From positions 576,510 through 640,509 of the forward strand of contig QANU01047353.1 of assembly GCA_003254905.1 (NCBI GenBank): a DNA stretch of 64,000 bases, given 5' to 3'. This document shows positions 47,406 to 60,673 of the stretch, one piece after another. Position 1 is the first letter of the stretch. Each line of letters opens with the position of its first letter. The position numbers were made by a program, and so were the translations under genes. The notes beneath the pieces are model-generated. The model was not told the origin of the DNA. It saw only the letters and a program-made list of their open reading frames with translations, and made no database searches. Source of the stretch: Nissolia schottii. Its lineage: Eukaryota > Streptophyta > Magnoliopsida > Fabales > Fabaceae.

Positions 47406-49655
47406 TGCTTAGACACAACTACTGTGATTAGTGAAAACAAAAAAAAAAAGAAAAAACAAAATCTCCAGAGTCAAATTGAGAGAGAATGTGCAGAACGGTT
47501 ATTTGATTTGCGATTATTTCAGATATTATTATATTTGAGATGCGTGAGTGGTTATGGTAAGACAATTAAGAGTGCGCTGAGTTAGCAAATTTGAGTTTAC
47601 AAAAATAGCCTAAGTTTGCAAGAATAATTACCCTAAAATATCTCTTCTCTTCATTTCTAATTGCTATTTACATTTAATAATCACAATTAATAATCAAAAT
47701 GTTTGCCAAAATCCACTAATATAAATAATAATTTTTGACAATCTTTCCACTTCACGTTAAATGTCTCAAATTAATATAAGATAATTGTGTCCTAATTGAT
47801 ATATCTAGATATAATTATATTCAAATATATTAATTTAGCATAAAAATAAAAAAAAATTAAAAACAACAATTAATTTACGACGAATTAATTATTTATGAAA
47901 AATGTTACTGCCACGTTGCACTATTTCGGACCTATCATTTGATGACTAGGATTTGACTGTTCTCGTGGCTCACGAGATTTTAGGCGACACTTCGTATTTG
48001 GACTAGTTTCTTGGCAATATACATTGCATGAGAAAGCTTATTTTAAGGTGTTTTTATAAAGTTTGAACAAAATAGTAAGACATTTATTTTTCTGCATGAT
48101 AAATATTGAGATTAATTTTGAAGCAATATATCATCCAATTATATGACCATGAGTTTGGGGATTCGGCTCTCACCTACCTATGAGAATAAAAAAATGTTTA
48201 TGTAACTAACAATTTACCATTTTAGATAAGTTTTTATATAAGCGAATTTGAGAAGTGGTTGAACTAATTTAGTTATACATGATTAAATTTTTATTTTTCT
48301 TTTTCTTTTTTGTTTCTCAGGATATTCATTGACTCACTGGTGGAGTGGTAGTGGTTAATCCCTTGACTTATTGTCCAATATAAACTGGGGGGAGGTCTCT
48401 CAAGAAAATTCTTTTCATTCTCATCGCACTACTACGGATTTAAATCTATTTAAATCTGAGAGATGGTGGTAAAGGGACACAGATTCCTTTCACTTGTGCT
48501 AACGTGCCTTGGCAACAAGATATAATTAAATATTTGTGTAAAATTGGCGATGCATCAAAAGTAAATATTTGCATGGTTTTTTTTTCCTTCTGAAATTTCT
48601 GCTTCTCCTGCAAGTTATTTTTATTTCTAAACCAAAAAAGAAGGGTTAAAGAAAATTTGTAACAATAATATTTGAAGAATTAATATAACTACAGATGTAT
48701 TTTTGAGATTTAAATAAGATTGTACTCAATATTTTAAATGAGATTAGCTTAGATTTATCCGTCGATTTCAAGTTATATATAAATTATCCATCTATCGTTT
48801 CCCTTCACACCCTTTCCATACATTAAATCATTATCTCAATGTTTTCTTTAATCAAAAAAATGAGTAAACCGTTATTTTTCATTTCCAGGGTTGACACAAA
48901 CAAATTAATCTCCAAACTTTCAAAATAGGACAACTCATCCCCAAAATTGACAAATATCTATCAAGTTTTTCCTCAAGGTTAAGTGGCAGTCTAAGGGCAC
49001 TAACGGCCATTGATGTGGCACATTAAGTGCCACGTAGACATGCTACATGAATGCCTACACATAACAAACTATCCTAAAGACATTAATTTAGTCCCTAAGT
49101 TTTTCAAAATGCATCAAATTAGTTCCGATCCCAATTTCATCCCAAATTAGAACTGAAAAGAGTTCACTCCTTGTTAGTTTCGTACAGGGTCATAGCACTA
49201 AACAGTTTAACGGAGTTGTGTTATACATACCCCCAAAGAAAAAAGAAATACAGCACACATGCCATTATTCTTGACACATTAGAGTATGTATCGTTTTTGC
49301 AGGGAAATTTGTCTATGTACAAACCATTCCCCCTTTAACAAATAATGCTAGAAATAACAATCATAAACTTGACCAAGAAAAAAATTGTGCACAGAAAAAT
49401 TTACCATAACACAACCTTTCAACAGTTGCAACAGAAGATATCACTCATGCCTTTATTAAGCAATGATTACATGGGCATTGTTCACCCAAAAGTACAAAAT
49501 CCACAACTACAAGAACTGGAGACTTAAAACAATATGTACACAAAATGCAGACAGAGAGCACTAGCTACACATCCTTTCACTATCAAAACATATTCTTCCA
49601 GGCTTCTTACATCCCACTAGATTTAATTAACAGAAAATTGCACCAACATTTTCAA
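47406..49655. other. AT-rich spacer, no gene recognised
   Basis: Short AT-rich inverted repeats and T/A runs. The stretch from 48880 to 49200 has a 'tttagtccctaag'-like word and ACGT-containing blocks resembling decayed ends of the MITE family at 23154-23566, but no clear termini. The last few hundred bases include the 3' flank of the EAF6 gene. Confidence 0.45.
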
Positions 49656-52234
49656 TCACAATGTCAAGTCAGGATCATCTTCATAATCAAAATCTTGTTC
49701 ACTTGAAACCCTTATTCTCTTTGCGTCTCGTGGCGCACCTCTTCCCTTCTTTGGTTTACCCCTATGAGATACATGCACTTATGTTAGCTCATCCAGCAAA
49801 GTGTTCTTTATATAATAATTGCCAATATTTGTAACAAATTTCTACAAACTAAAAAATGTATAATTCAACGAGGTTAAAATCAAAGACGCTTTGGCGGAGT
49901 GCTTACTGCCCATTTGCATAAATTCCTCCACCTTTTGAACGACCAGGACCGAAATCAGATCTCCCATCTGAAACCAACAAGAAATACAATGAGTAGGCAA
50001 AACAAAATTCGTGTCAGGAAAGCTATTGAAGTGTTCAGTTCTCTGAACTCACCATCTCGTCCAGCTGCAAGCTCTTCTGCCTGTAATAACCAGATGAAAT
50101 GTTACATGTCAGAAATAACCTACTTGTAAAAAGATGGCAATACTTAAAAAATGGATCAAGAATAAATACACTAGACGGAAAGAAAACATAAGACGCTGAT
50201 TTATTTATTGTATGTAAGGGGTGTGAAACAGAAAGAAGGATCATGCCCAGAAAAGATCCTCAGTGGAGAGCTAGGTTTTACCAAGTTGAAATTTATATCG
50301 AAAGTTGGAATCAAATGCCAGATCCAAGCTAATCTCATGTAAAACATTCAGTTTCTCTTGTCAACAGGAAATAGACTGCTGAAAGCATAAATGTTTGTAG
50401 TTTCATGTACTAGTTGTGTCAAACACCAAATATAGAACAATCATATAACTAAGGGTTCAGGAGGAAAATCTAAGCTTCGCTTATAATTTAACCTTTCCAT
50501 AAAAGTTGCCCCTAAAATATTTTCAGTTTTAAAGTGATTAAAATGGAACCATCAGATCAGGCATTCTTTGCTGAAATTCCAAGTTTTATTATGCTGATAT
50601 GTTTAGGATTTATTATGCCAATAGGACATATTAAAGAAAGGTAGCATAGAATATCAGATGAAAAGTAGTTCAACAATGTTGGAAAACTGATGCCTCCAAC
50701 CTCTTTTATCTCCCCTGAAGATTAACATGCAAAACAGTTACGGAAGTCACATGAGAGCACTATGACTACTTTTATAAGGATGCAAAAGCTGAAGAAACAA
50801 ACAGTACGAAATCATGTTCAATTCTTCCTAAGTCAGTCTTATTACTAAGTGCTCACAAGTGGACATTCTTTTTTCTATTCCTGGGTTGAAGCTTATCACT
50901 GTATCAGAAACACACCGCTGGAGAGGTCACCGAAGATAAAGAAAAGAGCCTATCATCGGGCTGAAACTTTCTGGACCGCTTCAAGCTGCCATGAAGAAAT
51001 TATATTAACCAAAGCCAAACAAACATCAACAAGAAGCATTAGCCAGACTATAATTGACTTCATATCTCACATAAAACTCATTCAAGACTTTGATACTTGA
51101 GAGTGGACAGACACAGATAATTTTATAATAAGAAAATAATAATTAATAATAGACAGCACACCATGTCATCTACTTCAGATGGAGATTGTGTGGAATTTAG
51201 CAGTCAACATACAACAAAAACAACTAAAACAAAAAATTATGATTATTTCAAAAGTCAAAACAAAAAGAAAAAGAAAGCCAGAGAGAAGAAACTCCATACA
51301 ATGCAGTGTTCTTTGATGAAGACAGGAACCCGTCAAATCCTTTTAATACATTGCCACATTGGCCAGGATCCTGTAAATAACTTGTCTCCATATCATAAAC
51401 CTGTGTAAAGGGCAAAATGTCAACCCCTTATAGCTAGAAATTATGTGAAGGGTCCTCTAAAGAACTTAACTTTTCAAGTCATTTCAAGTTTGGTGAACAC
51501 AAGCATGTGATCTGAGCATATATTGCACCAAAAGTGCATATAACTGCATGCCCAACTCAACAAGAAACACAATTTACAATAGAACGTGGAATATAATTGC
51601 GCGAACATGATCACGGAATTGTTGAGAAAGTAATGGGATTAATAACCTACCATATTCATCATAACAAGACAGCGTCACGTTATGAGAGAAAAAGGCATAA
51701 AAGGAAAAAAAAATAAATATATATATNATATAACTAATGGTGGATCACATTATAACAAAATTTGTATTTTTTTTTCTCTTAACATGACACACTGTTATTG
51801 AGGAACATTAGAGGATGCAAAGAGGAAGTGACCAATTTAAGGTTAAATGGCATTTTGCCCAAAATTTGTATCCTATTGCATGGAATTGCATTAAAAGCAC
51901 AATTTTTAATACCATAAAAAAAATAAAGTAATAAGGTAAAAGCAAACAACAGTTTTTCCCTTTTGAAGCAACAAGAAATGAAACGAACCCGAAAGAAGCC
52001 AAAGGTTGAAATTTTTACCTGCTTTTCAATGCTACGAAGCTCATCGTGAAGCTTGGCTCTCCTACTAAGAAGGGAAGCTAGCATTGCTGACGGGTTTATG
52101 TTACCCTTTTGCCCTAAAACACGATCAAAGGTACAAAAAAATGTTGAATTATTGTTTTAAGAACAACAAAAAATGTAAAATTCAATCAATTGAAGGGTTC
52201 ATGGGAGAAATAAAGGGTTACCTTCCGATTCCAT
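49656..52234 (-). CDS. EAF6: EAF6 / MEAF6-like subunit of the NuA4 histone acetyltransferase complex, seven exons
   Basis: In transcript order the exons are 52234-52222, 52113-52019, 51400-51300, 50985-50916, 50080-50053, 49967-49907 and 49761-49656. All are GT/AG, phases agree, and 474 nt give 157 aa. It is a small nuclear non-catalytic subunit of NuA4-type (MYST) acetyltransferase complexes. The protein opens MESEGQKGNINPSAMLASLL, then an Eaf6 coiled coil (RRAKLHDELRSIEKQVYDME), the conserved QCGNVLKGFDGFLSSSKN and RSRKFQPDDRLFSLSSVTSPA, a Gly-rich basic stretch (GPGRSKGGG, GKPKKGRGAPRDAKR: probable nuclear localisation signal) and an acidic end (DFDYEDDPDLTL). Length and order fit plant EAF6. 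The start ATG gives only four codons before the first intron, an arrangement easily missed by gene finders. The gene appears complete. Confidence 0.93.
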
Positions 52235-53216
52235 TATCGCGCGAACAAAATCAATCGAGGGATCGGGAAAAATGAGAAAAGTAAGAAACCCTAAATCCCC
52301 AATTTTCGTGTTCTAGGGTTTCGCTGCGTGTGTTTTCAGATGCGTTATTGTGCAGTCTATTTTTTCATAAATGTCCAATCACTATGCGCCATGTCAGCAA
52401 GTGCACAGTGAAGATCTGTGGGGTGAAAGAAAACGCGAAGTGCCTGTTTGATTTGTTCATAAAAACTAATTTTTGTTTATTGGAGTTAAATATAATTTTA
52501 GTTTAGACACATTATAATAAAAGTAGAATATGATTTCTTTAAGTTATTTTTTGATAGTAGATTAAGGGAGATATCATTTAAATTACTAACTCTCAGTTTC
52601 ATAAAAACTAATTTTGCTTTGTCCAAAATTAATTAGTTAATTAATTAATTTACATGGAAGAGAATCAATTGGGTGTTTTTCTACACTGCAACATTTTTTA
52701 TTTCCGTATTCTGGAATCTGTTTGGTTTGTTTTATTGTCTTTTTTCCTTTTTTTTTGGGTGAAGAGTTTGTTTTATTGTTTAAGGAAAGGTACTTTGGTT
52801 AAAATTAATTCTATTGAAAGCTGAACATTTTAACTTTTTTATTTGTATCTCACATTAGTTTTTTTAAACTTGCTTTTTAAATTCAAAATCCATTCTCAAA
52901 TATTAATTATTTTTTTCAAAATTAATTGTTTTAATAGTTAAAAATGATCCTACCAAAATCTTAACCAACGTAAATTGCTAATATATGTCACGTAATGCCT
53001 TGTGCTAAACCCAAAGAGAAAGAAATGCCGTGCAATGCTTGTTTTATGGAAATTGTAAGAAAAATCACTAAGGTTAGTAGTATAGATGGAAAAGATTTTG
53101 TATGGACATAATTTTAACCACTCTTTTTTACATACACATAAAAAAAAGGGGGGAAAACCTATACACATGTATTCATGTCTTGAATAAAGTTAAGAGAATT
53201 TGTATTTTTATGAATA
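52235..53216. other. spacer with EAF6 promoter side, no other gene
   Basis: The first 200 bases are the 5' flank of EAF6. The rest is AT-rich, with a minus-strand open frame at 52950-53168 that I do not recognise and do not call. Confidence 0.5.
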
Positions 53217-53701
53217 ATGGGGATGAACATGGGTTGGGCTAGGTAGGACTCGCCCATGTCACCGATCCGACTCACCTATCAGCGGGTGGGTCGGGTCGGA
53301 TAAAATTGACATATTTTTACAGGTACTTGCCATACCCGCCACCCGTCCGGGTCAGGTCGGGTTAGACAGGTGACCCACCCTCCCTTTTTTAAAAACAAAA
53401 CTAATTTTTTTAAAAAATCAATTTCTTTTAAAAAATATATTTTTTAATTAAAAAAGCTATTAATTTTTTAAAAAATAGACACCTATTTTTTAAATTAAAA
53501 AATCTATTTTTTAATTTAAAATAACCATATTTTAACAATTAAAAATTAGAAGTAATATATATAGGCGGGTCGCGGGTTAGGTCGGGTTGAAAAGTAAGGA
53601 CCTGAGACTTAACTCATATAATATGGCGGGTCCATTGGATCTGACCCGCCGACCCGACCCAAGCGGGTTGGGTTGGGTCGGATCCAACCCATGTTCACTC
53701 C
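53217..53701. mobile_element. 485-bp inverted-repeat element with GGGTCGGGT-rich ends
   Basis: The left end reads ATGGGGATGAACATGGGTTG and the right end, reversed, reads GGAGTGAACATGGGTTGGAT. Flanking 9-bp words TTATGAATA (53208-53216) and TAATGAATA (53702-53710) differ once and look like a target duplication. Both ends are unusually GC-rich for this region (GGGTCGGGTCGG, GACCCGCC repeats) around a core of T/A-rich alternating runs. No coding capacity. Ends and duplication length suggest a Mutator-like non-autonomous element, but the superfamily is tentative. Confidence 0.68.
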
Positions 53702-53719
53702 TAATGAATATGTTTAAAC

Positions 53720-54285
53720 ATAGTTGTTAAACTCTCGAGTTAACTCGTAAACTCTTACGAGTTTATGATTTTACTACACAAAACGAGTTAACACTTATGT
53801 AAACTCTTTTTGGTAAACTCGTACTAGTTTAAGTAAACTCTCGATTCTACTAGAGAATTTACAAGTTAAAATCTACATTGATACAAGTTTATTAGTTTAC
53901 CTCAAAATGTACACATTTTGTAACTTTGTTAGGTACTTACCTAACATTGTTTATATTAGATAATATATGTTGAATTTATTTAGCTAATTTCATATATGTA
54001 TCATAATTGAACTATGTCTATTGAACTATAAATAATACAAATACTGAATAAAATATGGCATAACCATTAAGTGTCATGCATTAAAGTGTATTTTATGATA
54101 TTTCTTTCATTAATTTAATTTAAAGTTAACATATTCAATTTTAATTATAAATACAATATTTAATAAGTTTAATTCATAATTATATTGCTTATAACATTTT
54201 TTTACGTATGTACGACCTACGAGTTTACGAGTCGAGTTTGCCAAAACTTCACGAGTTTACTTAAATTCTCGAATTTGATAACCTT
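53720..54285. mobile_element. AACTCG-rich inverted-repeat element, copy B (opposite orientation to 33180-33765)
   Basis: The whole length aligns by eye with the reverse complement of the element at 33180-33765. It starts ATAGTTGTTAAACTCTCGAG, ends GAATTTGATAACCTT, and shares internal blocks such as CATTAAGTGTCATGCATTAA and TGTAACTTTGTTAGGTACTT. It is more diverged than copy A, and I could not find a clean target duplication. It lies only 18 bases from the right end of the previous element. Confidence 0.8.
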
Positions 54286-54904
54286 GTGTCTAAGAATGAG
54301 TTATTATTAAAATTGTGTCTATCAAAAATCTCTCATAAAAATGTGTCACAGATAACCTCAAGAGCTACAATAATACCATATATTACAACAACACCAAGTT
54401 ATTTGTTCGAGTTTGAATCTCTTAAGCATGTGGTGTGAAGTTCAATTTGAGATTTAACCAACACTATTCAAATGGCGTTACTCCAGTCAAAATTATTATT
54501 TCATTGAAAATATCCCAACATAAATCATTTTAAGCAAACTTGCAAATTTAAACCAAAAGCACACTTAGCTGTCTTCATGAAAAAGGCTATCAAAGTCTGC
54601 TACATATAAATCCAAGATTCTATGGTGCAACGCATTTTTGTATTACGTTTAACAAAATGTGACAACGTTTACTACATGTGGTGTTTGTAATGCAATAAGC
54701 ACAAGCCGATAACAATGTTTACAAGATAATTTAATTTCGTTTGAGTGAATTAGCTACATAATAATAGTCACTATAACATAGATAACATAATAAAACAAAT
54801 TATCTGTTGTATGAAAGTTACTAATACATTTGGAGTATATCTAAACCTATTTTGCAATTTAAAAGATATATATCCCTTTTTTCTCTGAGGAAAAAACAGG
54901 AAGA

Positions 54905-57900
54905 TCAAATAACTACTTTTGTGAACTTGGCTACAAAGAGTCCACTAGTTTGTGATGTTAACGGGTCAAATCGCCATGTTTTTGGTATCCCACCACCTTT
55001 GCAAGGCCAATTTCTGGCAGCATCTATCTCTGTCAACACTGTGTAGATATAAATAATAGTTGTCAAAACAAAAACAAAGAGAAAGAGAAGAAACAAACAA
55101 ATCAGGGACGATAACCATTAACTATTTAGCAAGACAGATAAATTATTAAGTGTTCGTAGAGCGTTAAATAAGATTACGTTAGGACCATTTGTAAAGTGAC
55201 ATATCAACTTCATGTAGTGAGAGAACCTACCACTAACTATCACTTGAAACTGAAATGTCACTATACAAGTGGTCATAGTATAATTTTACCTAACGCTCCG
55301 TGAGCACCTAATAATTTCTCCAAAACAAAAAAGGAAATACCATGTATTTACAATCCAAGGATAACTACTTAAAATTATGGCCTCAAATCATTATGAAATT
55401 TAAACACCTCTAGCCTGTTACTGCACCAATAGCACAAACTTCAGCCATGAAAGGTCCACCAGCTAAAGTTTTGATAGTTTTGTGATCAGCGGCAATTGTC
55501 CATTCAACCAGAACTTTTGGTTACTCTCCACAAAGAAGAGATGGACAGGGGGAAGGAGGGCTAAATAAAATATGAGGCAGAGGCATGATGTATCGTGGTT
55601 GAGGCTCGAGGCAGCCCAGTGCACGAGCTCCCGCCTATTGGGTTCTGAGAGGGTAGGTGTACGCAGCCGTGGTCGATGCTCAAAGCATAGTGGTAAAATT
55701 GAATAGCCTCATTGATCTGCACCTAGGTTCAATTCTCAAAACAACCCATCCCCCTACCCTTGATCTAAAAAAAAGGGATTACGTATTTGATAATGGGGAA
55801 CTTCTACAAGGTAAGCACATAACATTAGACAACAAATATGCAAAACAAGGCTGCTAATCATATTACATATATGGACAAGAAGATGACAATTGACAAAAAG
55901 AAATAGTTGACGCTTCAGACATGGTTTTAACGCAGGAAATAAATAGAAGCATGAACATCCTACCGGCGGTTACGTTTTCCTTCAAGAACTGTTCCACCAC
56001 ATCTTCATTCTGAGCTAGAGTTAAGCTAACCAAATAAAAGGTATTTGCGACATTAAATCACATGATATTAATGATAGTGTGTGCATGTATATTCACTGCA
56101 TTTAAAAGAACAAAGAACTTAAAAATTACAAGGTACCTGCAAGTGCTGTAAACAAGTGACCCTCCAACTTTTAGTAGTCTGAAGCCGTTAGTGAGAAGAT
56201 TCAACTGTAGCAAAGGAACAAAAGGTATACGAGGGTCACAACAATATATTTACAGCCTTAACTATGTGGGACTTATGCTGAACGTGGCAATACGAACAAT
56301 CTCAAATATATATTTCAGAAATTACATAGTTTTATTTTGCGTTCAAATAAGGCAAACAATGAGAAACTGTCATATTGTCCATCAGTTTTACTACAATGCT
56401 TTAAAGGACTTATGTTTTTCTACTCCAGCCTATACAATTCTTTCCGTGTAACATACCAGAATCGCAAGTGCGTAGCTTTAAACTAATGTAAAATCCTCCT
56501 CCTAGTTTTCTAGTGATCATGTGTAAATTGTCCTAGTTATCTCTATACAAGTAAATCAAGTTGGCTTGTTTCAACTACTTAACCATAAACATATATCAGC
56601 CAATCAGATCAGTTATATATCCTTCCATGTGTCTCCATGCTTGATCACTTAAGCTCAGATATTCACATTTTACAGGTGTGAACATTCCAAAGGACACCTC
56701 AGTTCACCATTGATAACTTGGTTATCTCTTAGAAGGTTTTCTATCCACATCAAAAACTGTTAGATACCAACACCATCAATAGTCATGCATTATGTAATCA
56801 ATCATCACATATTCAGCGATAATCCTTCTCAGATGTACTTTTTGTGTCAGAATGTGTGTGAGTAAAAGAGTGAGTGGATAAATGAGCCATTGCCTGTAGA
56901 ACATGTAAGTTATCAGTCCTCTCTGCATCTAGTACACGGCGTTGAAGAGTTCTCCAGCCCCAATGTTCAAACTTTTGAATATGTTTAACTGAACCATCAT
57001 GAGTGCACTCCGCATCCACAAGGATCTGCATCAAACCCCAATAGTTTTTCAGGGTAGAGGAATGCAAATAACTAGGCAAGATAAATTCAAAGGAAAGTAT
57101 TAGTTACCTTGTCATAGCCATTACTTCCCATCTCAATGTCAGATACAGTCTTATATAACTCTCCTTTAGTGATACCAACAACTCCAGAGCACCGTCCGTA
57201 ATATATGAGTTCAGGCGGCTGAGACCTAGATGCCAATTGTGGAGCACCACTTTTATTTTCCCTTCTCCTCTCTTTCCATGGTCTTCGTGAGGTCCACTCC
57301 TTGAACACGTCCTCTTTCTCTTCCAATCCAGATTCAACTGTTTGATACTAGATAGAATGAAAACGTTTCAGAAACAAGTAATAATGGGTAATAAGTATGA
57401 TGCTAAATTTGCAGTATATGAGTATAGCATTCCAAGATTGACCATCTCTATTCCAACTTAAGACTACAATTACATGATTTACAGTCAGATCGAAATCCCA
57501 CAGGAATAACAGAAAACACTGTTCCATCAGCAACAAAAAGCCTGCATCGATCACCCAGTGCATATTTCTGCAGCATCGTTCTACACGCTGCCAAGCGATG
57601 CCTTGCAACATCTACTCCGGTCACAGAACCTGAATCGCCAAGAAGGTCAAGTATCATGCAAAGTTTAGCACCTGAAAATTAAATTTGAAGGACAACCATC
57701 ATAATCATGACTAGCAAATTGAAAGTTTACATACAAAAGTTTTCCTTCAACTACAGCAACTTCCAAAAAGGGGGGAAGCATACATGTAAAATCATACTTG
57801 GGACTTGAACAACTTTATAAAATTTCACCCGAAAACAAATCTTACTTCAGCAACAAGAAGAACTAAGCATTGTTGATTGTCCCACAACCAACATGAATCA

Positions 57901-58720
57901 GATGACGACACAGGGTCCTATCGTAAATTATGTCTACATTCAGACCATTAAAATCCAAATCTCTTTCTTTCACCTATGGTGTTTCTGAGTCTTCCTCTAC
58001 CCCCAAAGTAAATCTTACTCAATGAAACACATTAAGATTTACTTTTTATATAGATTTTTAACATTTTAGTTACATAAACTAGAAGAATGAAAAAAGTAGT
58101 ACAATTGAAGAGAGGAAAAAAAATGTGTACCAGGAGCAGCACATAGGTCAAGAACATGATCCCCTGGTGATACATTCAAAGCCATAACAGCAGCTCCTGA
58201 AGATGCATCAATTCCATATATCTGAAACAACCCAATAAATAATCACATTTAAAAAAATAATATTTATAAATCTCCAAAATAGCTCAAGCATCAAGTAAAC
58301 CGCACAACCAGTAAACAAAAACTTTGAAACAGAGTTAGTGAAAAAAACCCCTTGTTCACTTACCTTCCCTTCTTGGTAAGCCCTAGAACCAGCAATTTGA
58401 ATATGAGGTGGAAGAGAGTAAAACCCTTGCAACCATTCCACTCTTTTGAGCTTGCAATTCACCTCTGCTTCAACCTCTTCAACGCAAGCTTCGAAACCAG
58501 GTTTCAACCTTTCCAACACAAAAAAGAAAAAATAATAATAATAATAATAAGAAAACTGGCATGAAAGAATAGCAAAGAAATAGTGAGAAATTGGGGGTTA
58601 CCGAATGAATCGAGGGGTGGAATCGATTGCAGTGTAAATGGAAGGGTCGATGCCATTGGCTTCAAGGAAGTGAAGGAAACCTTGTGGCAATGGCAGGGTT
58701 GCGGCGTCGTCTTCTGCCAT
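54905..58720 (-). CDS. RsmB/NOP2/NSUN-like RNA (cytosine-5) methyltransferase, nine exons
   Basis: In transcript order the exons are 58720-58602, 58508-58364, 58221-58131, 57671-57483, 57337-57108, 57025-56894, 56204-56137, 56025-55964 and 55038-54905. They sum to 1,170 nt, 389 aa. The enzyme methylates C5 of cytosine in RNA using S-adenosylmethionine. Motif I is DLCAAPGAK (exons 3-4), followed by GSVTGVDVARHRL. Motif IV carries the Cys in ILVDAECTHDGS (exon 6), unusual because most relatives have DAPCSG. Motif VI carries the catalytic Cys in LVYSTCSL (exons 7-8), followed by AQNEDVVEQFL. The C-terminus reads GGGIPKTWRFDPLTSQTSGLF. Exon 5 encodes a basic insert (WKERRRENK) inside the fold. 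The exon 6 donor appears to be GC (CAG|gcaatg), with the other introns GT/AG; the exon 5 acceptor has an alternative (tag|TATCAAAC) that fits less well in phase. The RNA target cannot be read from sequence. Confidence 0.88.
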
Positions 58721-60574
58721 GAGTGCTCGAATCAAGGTTTAAGCCACGAAAGCAAAAATGCTGCGGTGTGTTTGCTAGAAAAATAAAATTAAAAGTTATT
58801 TCAATACTCGTTTCTTTTAATTTTTTATATAGTGTTTGTTTAGTTATTAATTTAGATGTTACAAAACTTAAGGTTGGTTAATTGGAAATGAATTTAAATA
58901 ATACTTATTTTGTTTAATTTGTTTTTAGCTTATAAAATTTAAGTTTACTTTTTAAATTAAGTTTTAAAATTAAAAAAAAAAGTCATACTTTTAATTTAAT
59001 AAAACATTATTTTTCTCAAAATATATTAATTTACTTTAAAATTATGGGATAATTTTATGTTTAAAAGTACTTTTATTTTGAACAATGTTACAACGGTCTC
59101 ATACCGTTATATGAGCCCGAGACCTAATAAAGTAATAAGAGAGAGAAAATTAAGGTAGTATAGATATTGTGATGTGTAAATTTAGGTGCAACATGCACCA
59201 CAACATTAATTGCCATTGAAGGTTTTATTATATACTTGCTTTCTCCATTTTTTTGTTGGCATACTCTCATGCTCCCAACAACACTTTATATTTAATCTAA
59301 ATCTATATTACTGCTCTACCTATCCATTTTGAATCAGGACTTCAGGACTTATTTGCAAAAATGTAAATATATACGAAGAGAAATGCTAATTTGATAATTG
59401 AAATGCGATCTGTACAGACAATTACAAAAGACAAAACATAAGTATGAAAAAAGAGAGTGAACTCATATAGTATTGAGTATCTGATGTTTTGTCTTTTATG
59501 ATTGTCTATATAAATTGTATTTTTATCGTTAAATTAACATTTATCCATATACGAACCTAATTACAAAATTTTATATTATAAGAACCTAATTAAAAGAATT
59601 ATTAAGACTACAAAATCTTTTATAAATAGTTCAACCCAAAAAAGAATTAAATGGAATGCTACTAATTTTGACCAAGTTTAATATCATATCCAAGAGCATA
59701 AATAACAATAATTTGAATCTGAATAGAGCTAATGCATCAAGATATTTGATACTCTGCTTTGTAGCTAAAAAATGTAACAAATCAAGCTTGCTTCTTATTT
59801 TCCAAGTAAAGATGGTACTTCTGATAATTCAACACTGCAAGGATCAAATCCATCACACCAATTTCAAGCCAAAGTGCTTTTGGTGCATACAAAGGGCAAA
59901 TACTAGTCCGCCAAAGGAGGAAGTTACTGAGCCTAGCCTCCCCTCAAGTCCTGATCAAGATGTTGCATCGGTGATTAAATACAATTGATCAACATTGACA
60001 ACCCCATAAACGAATGGGAAGGTTCACCATAATTTAAGACTAAAACGTCATTTTCATCTCTAAAATTCATAATTTCTATCAATGTTGTCCCTAAACTTTT
60101 AAAATCATGAAAATTATCTCTAAAACTCTTAAATATTGATCAACATTGCTCCCTGTTATTACCTTAATCCCAAGATGAACTCAATGAACTTTCGCAATTT
60201 CAAAAATAATTGTCATGATTTTAAAAGTTTAAAGAGAAAATTAATAAAAATTGTCAATTTCAAAAAAAAAAAAAGAAAATGATATTTTACTTCTAATTTA
60301 AATGCCCCATGTACGTGGAATCCGACACACTCCGCAACTAATCTGAGTATCTGACGCGTCACGCAATTCAACCGCTATTGTTTGCCTTTTCATTTCATTT
60401 CGTTATCTATCTTCCTATTTATTTATTTTATCAGAAATCGTTGTCTTCTTATTATTTGTGTAAACATCAGCCATCACCCCACACCCAACCTATCCACATA
60501 TAGTACTATAAACTTTCCAATTTCATTATCACTATATCATCATTATCGGTCCAGGTGCAGCAGAAGTTGCATTT

Positions 60575-60609
<35 letters not shown>

Positions 60610-60673
60610 TCCTTATTCACCCTTTTCTTTCAATCTGTACATATATTAGAGATATAGCTCCTCTTTAACTGCC
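58721..60673. other. intergenic region between divergent genes
   Basis: It separates the minus-strand methyltransferase start from the plus-strand rhodanese start, so it holds both promoters. It is AT-rich, with a short TA microsatellite at 60579-60607 about 65 bases before the rhodanese start codon, probably in its leader or core promoter. The open frame at 59656-59988 is not recognised. Confidence 0.5.
60579..60607. repeat. (TA)n microsatellite
   Basis: A pure TA run of about 14 units directly upstream of the STR18-like gene; length variation here could alter its leader or TATA region. Confidence 0.93.
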
